Notes: a model not told the origin generated them from the letters alone. A stretch of 64,000 bases of DNA from Bacillus sp. DTU_2020_1000418_1_SI_GHA_SEK_038 (GCF_032341175.1 NZ_CP135435.1:2046001-2110000); one strand, 5' to 3'; positions 21,265 to 30,256 are shown, counted from the stretch's first letter. Made by a program: numbers and translations.

Positions 21265-21933
21265 ATGAATGAAAATAAAGGTACAGAAATAAAACGCTTT
21301 TCAAAAGCAGAAAACATTCTACCTCAGATCAATAGTAAAACTAAGCTAGGCGACTTACGAAAAATCGCGAAGGACATTAAAAAAGATCACGAACTAGCTA
21401 TGGAACTTTGGTCAACCGAAGAGTTTTTGCCCAGACTATTGGCAATCTTAATTATGGATAAAAAACTTCTTTCACAAGATGTGCTAAATAAGCTTGATAA
21501 GGATATGCAGACTCACACTTTTGATGAGCGAAATAACTTAATGGATTGGTTAATGGCTAATCAGCTCACCAAAGACAAGAAGAAAATTGCATTGATGGAG
21601 TCATGGGAAAATAGCCCTTCTGCTCTTCAAAGGCGAGCTTTCTGGTATTATCAAGCGCGATTGAGATGGACTGGACAAACACCGCCTGATAACACATCAG
21701 ACTTACTATCTGCATTAGAAGCAAATATTACGCAGGAAGAACCGGAAGTTCAATGGGCTATGAATTTCACCGCCGGCTGGATAGGCGTTTATGATGAAAA
21801 GAATCGTGCACGTTGTATTAAACTTGGTGAGAAAACGGGTCTTTACAAAGATGAAATAGTAGCAAAAGGATGTACGCCCAGCTATTTACCGGAGTTCATT
21901 ACGATTGAAGTTAACAAACGGCATAATAATTAG
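21265..21933 (+). CDS. DNA alkylation repair (AlkD-like) protein
   Basis: 222 residues from ATG 21265 with GGGAG 9 bases upstream, a site shared with the IS right end. The sequence is all helical HEAT-like repeats: LGDLRKIAKDIKKDHELAME, ELWSTEEFLPRLLAILIMDK, LMDWLMANQL, LQRRAFWYYQARLRW, and EVQWAMNFTAGWIGVYD. This order (LWSTxxxExR, W, RRAxW, VQWAM) fits the DNA alkylation repair family, which flips or scans alkylated purines. The IS inserted in its leader has separated it from its original promoter but kept a usable ribosome binding site. Confidence 0.8.
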   Translation: MNENKGTEIKRFSKAENILPQINSKTKLGDLRKIAKDIKKDHELAMELWSTEEFLPRLLAILIMDKKLLSQDVLNKLDKDMQTHTFDERNNLMDWLMANQLTKDKKKIALMESWENSPSALQRRAFWYYQARLRWTGQTPPDNTSDLLSALEANITQEEPEVQWAMNFTAGWIGVYDEKNRARCIKLGEKTGLYKDEIVAKGCTPSYLPEFITIEVNKRHNN

Positions 21934-22236
21934 TTACCTTTGAAAAATTTATTAGGTTTAATGCAAAAAATAAAGGAATTCAAAGCCTCAATATGAAAAT
22001 TGTAAAAGGCTTGGACCGAAAAATAAAGAAAACAACGCGTTATGGCAGCTAGTTAGTTAAAATATGCAAGGAAGATGTAAATGATTAACTTACTATCTCT
22101 TTTTGATCTGTAGGGCGCTTATCTTTAAGAAGAACAACTTTCCAGCTGCGCAGTACAAAAATACTGTTGAAAAAACTTTTAATCGAGCGAGACGGAAAAA
22201 ACGAGCCAGAAATTGCCCGAACCTTCTTTAAAAACC
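21934..22236. other. Intergenic, nothing recognised
   Basis: About 300 bases of AT-rich sequence between convergent genes. No RNA, repeat or coding remnant could be assigned. Confidence 0.4.
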
Positions 22237-22605
22237 TTATATTGCATTAGATAATTTATCTATTGCATCTTGTTCTGATGAAACAAAAAATATTTTGTTA
22301 CCCTTATTACATTCATAAATGAAATCTTTAAGTGGTTTACTAGTATAAGAAGAAAAATCCCCTAAGATTGCAAACTTAATATTGTAGATAATGAATTTTT
22401 GAAGGATACCGCCTGCAAGTTTTGTACTGAGATTAAAGAATTCTTCAGAAAATCCATCCTTGTTTAGTGCAATTCGGTTACTGCCTGTTTCGCTGCTAAG
22501 AGTCATTATAAAATCCAATGCACTTTGTTCATCAGATAAAAACAATGAATCTGCACGAGCAATTGCAATGATATGTCCATTCTTTTCTGTCTTTGTTATA
22601 TTCAA
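22237..22605 (-). CDS. DUF4180 family protein
   Basis: 122 residues from a TTG at 22605, which lies 7 bases after GGAG; a GTG at 22614 overlaps that site. Sequence features (HIIAIARADSLFLSDEQSAL, LDFIMTLSSETGSNRIAL, LAGGILQKFIIYNIKFAILG, DFSSYTSKPLKDFIYECNKG) match DUF4180, a family with a STAS-like alpha/beta appearance. It is monocistronic; function unknown. It is often encoded beside transcriptional regulators in Firmicutes, but none is adjacent here. Confidence 0.75.
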   Translation of the reverse strand: MNITKTEKNGHIIAIARADSLFLSDEQSALDFIMTLSSETGSNRIALNKDGFSEEFFNLSTKLAGGILQKFIIYNIKFAILGDFSSYTSKPLKDFIYECNKGNKIFFVSSEQDAIDKLSNAI

Positions 22606-22867
22606 ATTAAACACTCCAATCCAATATAATTATTTATTAAATAGGTACATCGGGTAAATAATAGGTACGAAAGAGTTGCTTTCCGTTAGGTCCTTACTAT
22701 CCATGGAGAGAACGCTAAGCTTCGTCACATTTTCTCCTTAAAAAAAACAATTTTCTTTGTGGGTTTAGGATTAATAGAATATAAAACCACATTTTTTATT
22801 ACGTTTTAATGCACGTTTGTTAAATTCTAGAATAAGCTAGAGGCTATGCGCCTGTCCTAATTATGGA

Positions 22868-23052
22868 CTATTGCTTTTTCATAATACCTGCTGCTTGAAG
22901 CTTTGCTAATAGCTCATTAAAGTTTGCTACTAACTCAGGTAGTGTAGTGCAGTAGAGTCAGTTTGGTGCTCTATCTGAAAACTAACCTCATCGGGTTGTA
23001 TCTTAACTAGAGTGCCTAGTCCGGGTATAAGCTTTTTACCCTCGTGTGCCAT
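22868..23052 (-). pseudogene. Phage structural (head-fiber-like) protein remnant
   Basis: ATG at 23050-23052 with GAGGTG upstream begins MAHEGKKLIPGLGTLVKIQP, DEVSFQIEHQTDSTA. After a frameshift near 22940, in a TAGTGTAGTGCAGTAG direct-repeat stretch, it ends LPELVANFNELLAKLQAAGI, MKKQ. The segment length (185) is not a multiple of three. The ANFNELLAKLQAAGIM ending resembles short phage head-fiber or decoration proteins. Slippage at the short repeat is the likely lesion. Confidence 0.5.
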
Positions 23053-23072
23053 AGTTATCACCTCGTTTCAAA

Positions 23073-23400
23073 TTAAACCGATTTCATATCTCTACCTTGG
23101 AAACCCCTATATATAAGGGCTGTATGGGAAGCAATAGCATTCCGCAGATTATTGAAGTGTTCTACTTTATTCGCTGTAGTTCCTTTCTTAAATCCACTCG
23201 ATGCAATATTAATTCTTCAAAACCATATTGCAGTACTAATTGTTGAATAATTTCTGTTCCTATCCCTTTAACTGATACTTATGTGACATAGATTGAAATA
23301 TTGGTGATGAATCACGAATTTGATAGAGACTTTGTCGAATATCTTCATGTAGTTCTCCAAACCACGCTGCTCTTTTGCCATATGTCTTCTAAACTAACAG
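23073..23400 (-). pseudogene. Unassigned phage-type debris
   Basis: Reading minus, 23195-23073 encodes GFKKGTTANKVEHFNNLRNA, IASHTALIYRGFQGRDM without a start. Upstream (about 23395-23260), frames read AAWFGELHEDIRQSLYQIRD, SSPIFQSMSHKYQLKG with stops. Position next to the head-fiber-like remnant suggests leftover prophage, but neither fragment is identified. Confidence 0.35.
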
Positions 23401-23453
23401 CATGAAAAAAAGTAGCAGTGTTTGATTACACATAAAGAAGTAGATGAATTTTA

Positions 23454-23885
23454 TTACATCTCTTTATTAAACTTGAAACGGTAATAAGTGCCATATACAA
23501 GGATAAGCAGATAGGAAAAAACAAATAGCAATAACACTACTAAATCTATACCCATCAAGGTAAATGCTAACATTAAGGCTCCAAACACAAAAACCATCAT
23601 GTCATAAGCTTTCGCTTTTGCCTGATTAGCGATTGCCAAATTACGCTCATCATTTTTGCCAATCTCCAGCTGCTTTGCTGCGGCGGGAGCACTCTTCATA
23701 GCACGTTGGAGGACTATTTCTCCCATACCGTGACCGAAAATAACACAGCCCAGCCCAACACAGATATAAGGCAATGCTCCCAGCATACCTTGTAGACCTT
23801 CATTTGTTTTGATGAAGTACAGACCTCCTGATAGTAGGCCTAAACCTACAACGGTAAGAATATAAGCGGAAATAGATTTTTTCAT
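23454..23885 (-). CDS. Four-helix membrane protein paired with XRE regulator
   Basis: 143 residues with four hydrophobic segments (about 8-25, 34-54, 94-111 and 115-134) and a charged cytoplasmic loop EIGKNDERNLAIANQAKAKA between helices 2 and 3. The loop motif DERN-x-x-I-x-x-x-A-KA is typical of DUF2178/DUF6442-like proteins that accompany small XRE repressors. Its ATG overlaps the stop of the XRE gene (ATGA), so the two are translationally coupled. Role unknown. Confidence 0.75.
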   Translation of the reverse strand: MKKSISAYILTVVGLGLLSGGLYFIKTNEGLQGMLGALPYICVGLGCVIFGHGMGEIVLQRAMKSAPAAAKQLEIGKNDERNLAIANQAKAKAYDMMVFVFGALMLAFTLMGIDLVVLLLFVFSYLLILVYGTYYRFKFNKEM

Positions 23886-24088
23886 ACCTTATCGTCCTCC
23901 TCATAAATAAAGATTTCTTCAATAGTCATACCGAAAAAACGTGCAATCTTAAATGCTAAAAGAATTGATGGGTTATAACGTCCGTTTTCCAGCGAACCGA
24001 TAGTTTGCCTTGATACTTCAAGAGCCTTTGCTAATTCTTCTTGTATAATTCCGCGTTGATTGCGGATTTCTTCTAAACGGTTGTTCAT
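23882..24088 (-). CDS. XRE-family HTH transcriptional regulator
   Basis: 68 residues: a single helix-turn-helix domain (RLEEIRNQRGIIQEELAKAL, EVSRQTIGSLENGRYNPSIL, LAFKIARFFGMTIEEIF), the compact form seen in YozG/YvaO-type repressors. The glycine-rich recognition turn is intact. It is first in a two-gene operon with the membrane protein (4-base overlap). Two inverted repeats upstream suggest it represses itself. AGGAGGA lies 9 bases before the start. Confidence 0.9.
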   Translation of the reverse strand: MNNRLEEIRNQRGIIQEELAKALEVSRQTIGSLENGRYNPSILLAFKIARFFGMTIEEIFIYEEDDKV

Positions 24089-24103
24089 CGTTTATCCTCC
24101 TCA

Positions 24104-24121
24104 TGGAAAGTTGACTTTCCA
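24104..24121 (-). promoter_or_regulatory. Operator 1 of the XRE operon
   Basis: TGGAAAGT-TG-ACTTTCCA, a perfect 8+8 inverted repeat between the -10 and the ribosome binding site of the XRE gene. Confidence 0.75.
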
Positions 24122-24128
24122 TAAGGGG

Positions 24129-24157
24129 GGTATATCGCACAATGCAAATAATGTAAA
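24129..24157 (-). promoter_or_regulatory. Promoter of the XRE operon
   Basis: On the minus strand: -35 TTTACA (24157-24152), 17-base spacer, -10 TATACC (24134-24129). Operator 2 covers the -35. Confidence 0.55.
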
Positions 24158-24169
24158 GTGTACTTTCCG
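24152..24169 (-). promoter_or_regulatory. Operator 2 of the XRE operon
   Basis: TGTAAAGT-GT-ACTTTCCG, an imperfect copy of operator 1 with the same AAAGT-NN-ACTTT core, 48 bases away centre to centre. Confidence 0.65.
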
Positions 24170-24427
24170 TTTTTGGTGAAGCTTTTTAATTTCAGATGGG
24201 TTGATAATGATATTCGTCCAGATAATATTCGGCTTTTCAATACCGATAAGCCTATAGAACGCTACAAGAATTTGTGTGAGGTAAAATGGCTCGCCAAAGG
24301 GATGATAGAGGACTTAGATTTTACGCTACATGGATATTGAACGGATTCTAATGTTGAATAAGCACGATGAAAAACAACAGATAAATTTATTGCACAGTAC
24401 AACGATACTGGCAATACATAATCTTTA

Positions 24428-24463
24428 AGAGACGATTACCCTAAAAGTAATCGTCTCTTTCTT
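24428..24463. terminator. Strong terminator hairpin
   Basis: AGAGACGATTAC-CCTAAAA-GTAATCGTCTCT followed by TTCTT. No live gene ends immediately before it on the plus strand; the 60-codon frame at 24158-24340 is probably a relic. Confidence 0.75.
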
Positions 24464-24575
24464 ATTCGAAGGATAAAATCTAAGAAATTAAGAAGCTGTT
24501 CCTACTCAGTGGTATTTTTGCTGTATGTATAGGTAATCCTTAGTTACTAATTAGAGCTAAGGAGAGTTGATTATT

Positions 24576-25534
24576 ATGAATCTAGGTGAGCAAATATTAT
24601 CAGATTTAGTTGCTACTTTAAAAGTTGTATCCTAATATTGAAGTGGAAACTACAAAGAATAAATTATCTACTGTTCTATCAGAGTATTATTTTCAAAGAG
24701 TTGAGTTAGATGAGGTACATCCTGACCTTGAGGATAAAATACAATTGTTCATCTCGGCAAAAAAACTAGAAGGTTTAAGTTCTATTACTCTAGACAACTA
24801 CCTCATGGAATTAAGTATGTTTGCTGATATCGTAAAAAAGAAGGCAGAGGACATAACTACAGCAGATGTTCGAATGTATTTAAGTCAAGATGGGACCTTA
24901 AAAATGAGCACAATTAGAAAGAAATTATCTGTAATAAAGAGTTTTTTTAGTTGGTTAGCTTCAGAAGAATATATTAAACGTGATCCAACGACCAAATTAA
25001 TAGCTCCAAAAGAGGAATACCGTCTTCCTAAATCATTATCAATTCAAGAACTAGAAATGCTAAGAGAATCCTGCGATACAGTCAGGCAGCGTGCTTTTCT
25101 AGAAATTTTATATGCGACGGGTTGTAGATTGTCTGAAGTTCATGGATTAGATAAAGCTGATATCAATCTACAAAATATGAGCACATTAGTTATTGGTAAA
25201 GGTGATAAACAAAGGGAAGTCTATTTTTCGATTAGAGCAATGTATCATTTAGATAAATATTTAAAAGGAAGAAATGACAACTGTGAAGCTTTGATGATTA
25301 CGGAGAGAAAACCTTACAGAAGGTTATCAAAACGAGGAATACAAAGAGAAATAGGTATAATCGCTCAAAAAGCAGGTTTACAAGACAAAGTAAGTCCCCA
25401 TGTTTTAAGACACACTTTTGCTACTTTAACATTAAATAATGGTGCTGAATAGTCCACCTGATACGACACTAAGGTATGCAAGGATTACTCATGAGCGAAA
25501 GCGAGAGCAGCATAAAAGATATCTAATTCAATAA
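24576..25534 (+). pseudogene. Tyrosine recombinase/integrase, broken at both ends
   Basis: ATG 24576 with AAGGAGAG upstream reads MNLGEQILSDLVATLK, then a 2-base deletion causes a frame break near 24623. From 24625 a 275-codon frame is intact through the SAM-like domain, the first Arg (GCRLSEVHGL) and HVLRHTFAT. After NNGAE (25447) it hits TAG. The true C-terminus, PPDTTLRYARITHERKREQH, with the nucleophilic Tyr, lies in another frame at 25456-25534. About 12 residues (LGH box) appear deleted at the junction. A related remnant is at 31510-31781. Confidence 0.8.
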
Positions 25535-25719
25535 TTGACATTAGACAATTACTGCGCAGTACTAACAAAGCCTAATGAAAAGGTAAGAACCTAGGAGTAT
25601 TCAAGAGTTTTTTACATTCGTTATAGGAACAGAATAGAAAAAACAACAGGATTTGAATGATGAGTTTTACTTTAAAAACGGCTATGATTATCTCAAGTAA
25701 TTTTTTTGAGGTGATAATT

Positions 25720-26064
25720 ATGAAGAAGCAGCCACCTTTTGAAGAATGGGGATATAAGTTAGTTCCATCCTCCTACGGAGAGCTAAATGGACAGAAAAGG
25801 TATAACCGTGTTTCCTTTGGTGCCTCATTTTGGCATACATCTGACCCAGATAATATTCATCGAGCCTGTACTGTTTTTGTACAATTTTGTACAAATCCTA
25901 ATTTCAAAGCCGCATTAAAAAAAGGAGAAATTAAGATTGATTACCCTTGCCATATTCTTGATGTTGATTTGGAAGTTGTATTAGCTACGACGATTGCATT
26001 CAATGTGATCGTCATTTCGTATTTGACTAAAAAGTGCACATTAAATTTCTTCATTTTTAGGTAA
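25720..26064 (+). CDS. Hypothetical protein
   Basis: 114 residues from ATG 25720, chosen because GAGGTG lies 6 bases upstream. Sequence: MKKQPPFEEWGYKLVPSSYG, ELNGQKRYNRVSFGASFWHT, then a hydrophobic C-terminal third (VVLATTIAFNVIVISYLTKK). The end looks odd, as if a frameshift replaced the original C-terminus. No family recognised. It lies in an accessory region just after a broken integrase. Confidence 0.45.
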   Translation: MKKQPPFEEWGYKLVPSSYGELNGQKRYNRVSFGASFWHTSDPDNIHRACTVFVQFCTNPNFKAALKKGEIKIDYPCHILDVDLEVVLATTIAFNVIVISYLTKKCTLNFFIFR

Positions 26065-26077
26065 CTTTGAGAAAGAA

Positions 26078-26100
26078 TGTACTTAAGCTAACGGGCAGGT
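26078..26100 (+). repeat. Dispersed intergenic motif, copy c
   Basis: TGTACTTAAGCTAACGGGCA then GGT. It shares AGCTAACGG-GCAGG with 18636-18659. The TGTACTTAA part recurs at about 19222 and 35321. Confidence 0.5.
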
Positions 26101-26234
26101 GTGCGGCCAAGCATAGGTCGTATCATATAGCGGGTGGGATTCCCATCGAGTTGAAATATGGGATGCTCATTATGGATATTTGTACAATTATATGAAAGGT
26201 GTGAAGTCTATCAAAACAATGAGGAGGCTAAATC
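26101..26234 (+). other. Unexplained GC-richer stretch
   Basis: Includes GCGGCCAAGCATAGGTCGTA and GCGGGTGGGATTCCCATCGA near 26104-26152, with internal inverted repeats (GGTGGGATTCCCATC). It looks like a piece of a structured RNA or mobile-element end. I cannot name it. Confidence 0.3.
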
Positions 26235-26504
26235 TTGGCCAAAAACAAAGAGCAGGGTGATTTTATTAAGTGGTTGGATGAAGAGGACCCATTCGGCTTA
26301 AATGAAGAAATAGAATTTATTATTTTTAGATGTATTGATTGCGGAAAAGAAGATGAAGTTCCAGATTATGTTGTAGAAGAATTTCATTTAGACTTGGAAG
26401 AAAATGAAGAAGTGGAAGTTGTCTATCCTTTTTGTAATGGTTCAATGCAAAGAGCGAGGAATAAATGTCCCAAGAGAATAATACTCACTTGGGACGTGGT
26501 TTAA
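26235..26504 (+). CDS. Small zinc-ribbon-like protein with a lost cysteine
   Basis: 89 residues; TTG start 8 bases after GAGGAGG. It opens MAKNKEQGDFIKWLDEEDPF, GLNEEIEFIIFRCIDCGKED. The first Cys pair (CIDC) is intact, but the second knuckle reads VYPFCNGSM where CPFCNG would be expected, so one metal-binding Cys is Tyr. The last 14 residues (KCPKRIILTWDVV) are encoded by the hairpin GTCCCAAG...CTTGGGAC that should lie after the gene, so the original stop seems lost. Probably a degenerating copy of a Bacillus rubredoxin/zinc-ribbon-type family. Confidence 0.55.
   Translation: MAKNKEQGDFIKWLDEEDPFGLNEEIEFIIFRCIDCGKEDEVPDYVVEEFHLDLEENEEVEVVYPFCNGSMQRARNKCPKRIILTWDVV
26467..26495 (+). terminator. 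Hairpin overlapped by the zinc-ribbon gene
   Basis: GTCCCAAG-(13 bases)-CTTGGGAC. It resembles a former terminator, now translated; the T-run after it is weak. Confidence 0.5.
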
Positions 26505-26536
26505 GTCGCGTTAGCGATTATGTTCCTAAAAACATG

Positions 26537-27667
26537 TTAATCAACTGATCCAGTTCGCTTAATTTCCACCTTTATATTTGGTTTTATCTTTAGTGCTGAA
26601 TATTTTTGTCTTAAATCTCCCTCAGTTAAATGGGAATATTTTCTAACACTTCTTATTTTTCTTCCGATGCCAATGGGATCCGTATTTAAATTTTTTAATT
26701 CCTCAAGAATATATCCAAATTCTTTGTTTAGGGCTTCACCAATTAGTTGCTCCATTTTGTTTAGTGAATCTTTATTTTTCACAGAAGTAGATGGTTGAAA
26801 TTCTAATGTTGAAACGGAAATCGTTGCATTTAAATGAACCAATTCTTCGTTCTTTATTTCAATGTTTCCTTTGTACTTTATTGGATGAAGTGTAATCTTA
26901 TAAATATCACTTTTAGGAAGGTTGAGTTCGGCAATACCCCTTTTCTCTAATTCTTCAGCAGCAATCTCTACAGTTATATCACCTAAAAATGCCTTGTTAT
27001 TTGTGAATAATTTTATGTAAAGGGTGTTTATCAACGAAATAGATCCAACAATTTTATCTTCTTTGAATAATGCCACACCATCTATAGAAGGTGCTACCCC
27101 ATTTGCATTTTTTATCATGGGTAGGGTAGGATCGATACCAATTTCATATAATGTGGTTATAAAATCATGTAAGTTGGAGTTGACTAACATTTCTTTCTTT
27201 TCTTGTTTATCCAATAGTTGATAGATATAGGATCCCATTTCGGGATATTCTTCATAGTTTGTATTGTTGATCGTCTCCTCAGCACTATCAGTAATGGCCA
27301 AAAAGATTAAAGAACTGATACTGCTATCTCGTTGCATTGTATCCAGAAAAGAAGAAATTCCTACTGTTTCTGCCATATTTTTATTAAACAGTATGGTCCT
27401 TAATTGACCAGACGTAATGTCATGGCTTGTCTGTTCCTCTAGTTTTTGTCTGATTTGTTTACTAGTCGTTCCGTCAGCAGAAAGGGTTACACTCGTCTTT
27501 TCTTCTTTTCGGTCAAATTGTAACAAACTGATAGTGCCTTTGTATGTATTGTCATCAAGTAAGTCATAACCAATAATCGTTGAAATCCCTTGCATTTCTA
27601 TTATTTTTTCAGGGGCCATACATGCAGAACAAAGAAGAGAACACAGCAGAATAACAATTTTTTTCAT
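26537..27667 (-). CDS. gerC: Spore germination receptor subunit C (Ger(x)C lipoprotein)
   Basis: 376 residues. The lipoprotein signal ends in LCSAC (Cys16). Early landmarks of Ger(x)C proteins are present: QGISTIIGYDLLDDNTYKGT, the LFNKNMAETVGISSFLDTMQ block and the central IDGVALFKEDKIVG. The C-terminal domain includes LHPIKYKGNIEIKNEELVHL. It is the last gene of a gerA-gerB-gerC operon, 4 bases after gerB. In spores the three subunits form a germinant receptor in the inner membrane; which germinant is recognised cannot be told from sequence. Confidence 0.95.
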   Translation of the reverse strand: MKKIVILLCSLLCSACMAPEKIIEMQGISTIIGYDLLDDNTYKGTISLLQFDRKEEKTSVTLSADGTTSKQIRQKLEEQTSHDITSGQLRTILFNKNMAETVGISSFLDTMQRDSSISSLIFLAITDSAEETINNTNYEEYPEMGSYIYQLLDKQEKKEMLVNSNLHDFITTLYEIGIDPTLPMIKNANGVAPSIDGVALFKEDKIVGSISLINTLYIKLFTNNKAFLGDITVEIAAEELEKRGIAELNLPKSDIYKITLHPIKYKGNIEIKNEELVHLNATISVSTLEFQPSTSVKNKDSLNKMEQLIGEALNKEFGYILEELKNLNTDPIGIGRKIRSVRKYSHLTEGDLRQKYSALKIKPNIKVEIKRTGSVD

Positions 27668-27671
27668 TCTT

Positions 27672-28766
27672 TCAACTCCGTCTGGTACGAGTATTGATTT
27701 TTGATTTTATAATGGTTATTCCATACAAGAAAATCGGATAGATAAACCACAGGAAAAATCCAGTTTTGCCAATTTGATCAAAAAAATAATTATTATCTAC
27801 TCTTGTAGTAATTAAAAAACTGCAGATAAAAAGGATAATGGAGATGAGCCATATTCCATATTTCTGTTTTATATGAAAAATCTGTTTAATACCCTTGGAA
27901 GAAATATATAGAGTGATACATAGGTTTGGAAAAATAACTAAAATCCATAATGGAACCGCAACAAATTCAAAGCGCTCAATAAATGGAAAATGGACCGTGC
28001 TAATCATGCTGACAACAGGCCATACATTCTTCTCTAATTCATTCGCGCTAAAAAATAAAATAGAAACAACAGTTGTTATTAAAACAAGAATGGTCGTAAA
28101 CCAGACTGCTATTTGACTAAACAGCTGTAGTTTATTTTTCTCCTTTATAAATGGAAAAATAAAAAGTAACGTCTCGAAACCTAACATTGTATAACTGCTC
28201 TTGAAAACTCCTTTCATAATTTCTGAAGGAGTTGTCGTCATAATAGGTAAAATCCTAGTTAGGTTTATGGTTTGAAGTGGTTGGTACACAACAAATAGCA
28301 ACCATATAGTCAATAAAAAGGATAAGAAGCAAACACCGGTCACTACTCTAAATCCGCCGGATACAGCATAAATGGTTATTATTAATAAAGCCAATACCCC
28401 GACCCATTCATAGACACCTTCATATCCCCATGTTAGTGACAACTCGACAAAACTAATGGTGATCGAATAATGGACGGCAATAAAGTAAATGACAATAAGG
28501 AAGTTAAAAATACTACCAATCAAGCGTCCGAATATATGTTCATGAATTTCATAAAGAGTACCACCTTCATTTTTTTTTAGGATAGAAATCATTAACCATG
28601 TAATCAAGCTAACGAATAAACCAGATAGTAAAATGGATATCCAAGCATCTTTTTTTGATTCTAGATACATAATTCTTGGAACTCCAAGAATTCCCATGCC
28701 AATTTGCGAAGTGTGTATGATATAAAACGCCATAAAGGCGTTAACAAAACTTATATTTGATTTCAT
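27672..28766 (-). CDS. gerB: Spore germination receptor subunit B (GerAB-type permease)
   Basis: 364 residues from ATG 28766, placed after GAGGTG; a TTG four codons upstream overlaps that site. It has about ten transmembrane helices of the APC amino-acid-permease fold (FMAFYIIHTSQIGMGILGVP, IMYLESKKDAWISILLSGLF, ...). The GIL-GVPR motif in helix 1, typical of GerAB proteins, is present. It starts 8 bases after the gerA stop. This subunit is thought to bind the germinant and conduct ions in response. Confidence 0.95.
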   Translation of the reverse strand: MKSNISFVNAFMAFYIIHTSQIGMGILGVPRIMYLESKKDAWISILLSGLFVSLITWLMISILKKNEGGTLYEIHEHIFGRLIGSIFNFLIVIYFIAVHYSITISFVELSLTWGYEGVYEWVGVLALLIITIYAVSGGFRVVTGVCFLSFLLTIWLLFVVYQPLQTINLTRILPIMTTTPSEIMKGVFKSSYTMLGFETLLFIFPFIKEKNKLQLFSQIAVWFTTILVLITTVVSILFFSANELEKNVWPVVSMISTVHFPFIERFEFVAVPLWILVIFPNLCITLYISSKGIKQIFHIKQKYGIWLISIILFICSFLITTRVDNNYFFDQIGKTGFFLWFIYPIFLYGITIIKSKINTRTRRS

Positions 28767-28774
28767 TTTGCACC

Positions 28775-30256
28775 TCAAGATTCATCTAAATCTGTTATAT
28801 TTTTTAATCGATCCATTAGGCGAATGGAGTCTTTTGGTCGATTTACTAACGGTCGCCTCATATAAAAATGGTGGGGGAGACGTATTAAAAAATATTGCAA
28901 ATCTTTCATTCTTAGCGGATATAGAGGTGCAAGATAGGGTTTATTTAAAGAAGTTAATTTTAACAAGTGAACCATTAGAATACATATACCGACAATGATT
29001 CCATTTAACCCCCAAACACCTGCTAAAATAATGATTGGAAATCTAGCAATTCTGACAGCAGTGCCCATTTCATAAATAGGAGCCGAAAATGCCCCTAATG
29101 CACTAAATGCAACAATGATAATTAAAATATTGCTAGTTAACCCTGCCTCAACCGTTGCTTGGCCAATGACAATACCTCCTACAATTCCCATTGTTTGTCC
29201 TACTTTTGAAGGAAGGCGGGCCCCAGCTTCTCTAAGTAACTCAATTAACAATTCTAGTAAGAGTGCTTCTAATAAGGGTGGAAAAGGAACTTGTGAACGT
29301 GATTGTCCAATGATAAATAACAATTTAGATGGTATGAGTTCAAAATGATACGTCATGGCAGCAACATAAATGGCTGTTAAAAAAAGAGAACCTACCATAG
29401 CAAATAATCGGATGAAACGAATAAATGTACTTAAAGACCATCTCAAATAGATATCTTCTGTTGATTCGAAAAATGAGAAAAAATTAGCAGGACCTATAAT
29501 CGCTACTGGGCTACCATCTATAAAAACACCAATTCGCCCGTTTAAAATCGAGTAGATGAATCGATCGGGCAGCTCTGTTAATATAAATTGTGGAAATAAA
29601 GAGTAATGATTATCTTCTAGGCATTGAGCCAAAACGGAACTGTCAATTATATTTTCTGTTTTTAATTGTTTAATCCTGTCCTTAAGTGTCTGAAGAGTGT
29701 CATGGTTCGCGATATCTTTTATATATACAATTCTTACTTGCTTTTCAACGCGTTCCCCAATCTTTATTTCATCCGTGCACAAATTATAATCTTTTAGATT
29801 TTGTCTGATTATCTTAACGTTAGAAGTTAATGATTCAGTGAACGAAATTTTAGGTCCATATACTAACGATTCTGTTTCTGCTTTCTCAATAGAGCGTTCA
29901 ATGGGATTTGCGCAGTTCGCAATGAATGCCTTTTTCTCATCTAAAAAATAAATATAAGCAAATCCATTTAATAGGGAAGAGATTACCTCTTGTTCGTTTA
30001 AATTTACCTTTATTTCTTCTATAGGTATGTTTTTCATTAAATAGGTGTAATGTAAGTTTCCTACAGAAAGTTCTTCAATGTATTTAATGACAAATTCATT
30101 TAGAATCTCTGGCTTAATTAAATTCTTCATAAAAATAATATGAATCCCCTCTTGACCAACTTCAAGCTTTCGACAGATCAAATCGGGTGATTCATTAAGA
30201 ATGGATTTAATTTTTTCATAACCTGGGAAGTTGCCATTATTATGACGCTCTGTCAT
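28775..30256 (-). CDS. gerA: Spore germination receptor subunit A
   Basis: 493 residues. A cytoplasmic N-terminal region (1-240) with FAYIYFLDEKKAFIANCANP and RSIEKAETESLVYGPKISFT, a hallmark of GerA (ERS-xxE-xxVxGP-xxxF-E), and a C-terminal membrane domain with about five helices (FVAMVGSLFLTAIYVA-type, then LEALLLELLIELLREAGARL, VGQTMGIVGGIVIGQATVEA). First gene of the operon; a weak AAAGGA precedes the ATG. Such operons are normally made in the forespore under SigG; I did not identify the promoter. Confidence 0.95.
   Translation of the reverse strand: MTERHNNGNFPGYEKIKSILNESPDLICRKLEVGQEGIHIIFMKNLIKPEILNEFVIKYIEELSVGNLHYTYLMKNIPIEEIKVNLNEQEVISSLLNGFAYIYFLDEKKAFIANCANPIERSIEKAETESLVYGPKISFTESLTSNVKIIRQNLKDYNLCTDEIKIGERVEKQVRIVYIKDIANHDTLQTLKDRIKQLKTENIIDSSVLAQCLEDNHYSLFPQFILTELPDRFIYSILNGRIGVFIDGSPVAIIGPANFFSFFESTEDIYLRWSLSTFIRFIRLFAMVGSLFLTAIYVAAMTYHFELIPSKLLFIIGQSRSQVPFPPLLEALLLELLIELLREAGARLPSKVGQTMGIVGGIVIGQATVEAGLTSNILIIIVAFSALGAFSAPIYEMGTAVRIARFPIIILAGVWGLNGIIVGICILMVHLLKLTSLNKPYLAPLYPLRMKDLQYFLIRLPHHFYMRRPLVNRPKDSIRLMDRLKNITDLDES

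Noticed and set aside
24158..24340. 60-codon plus-strand frame (FRWVDNDIRPDNIRLFNTDK)
   Set aside because: The sequence looks protein-like but the start lies in the XRE operator, without ribosome binding site. Probably a relic of unknown origin, not called as a gene.
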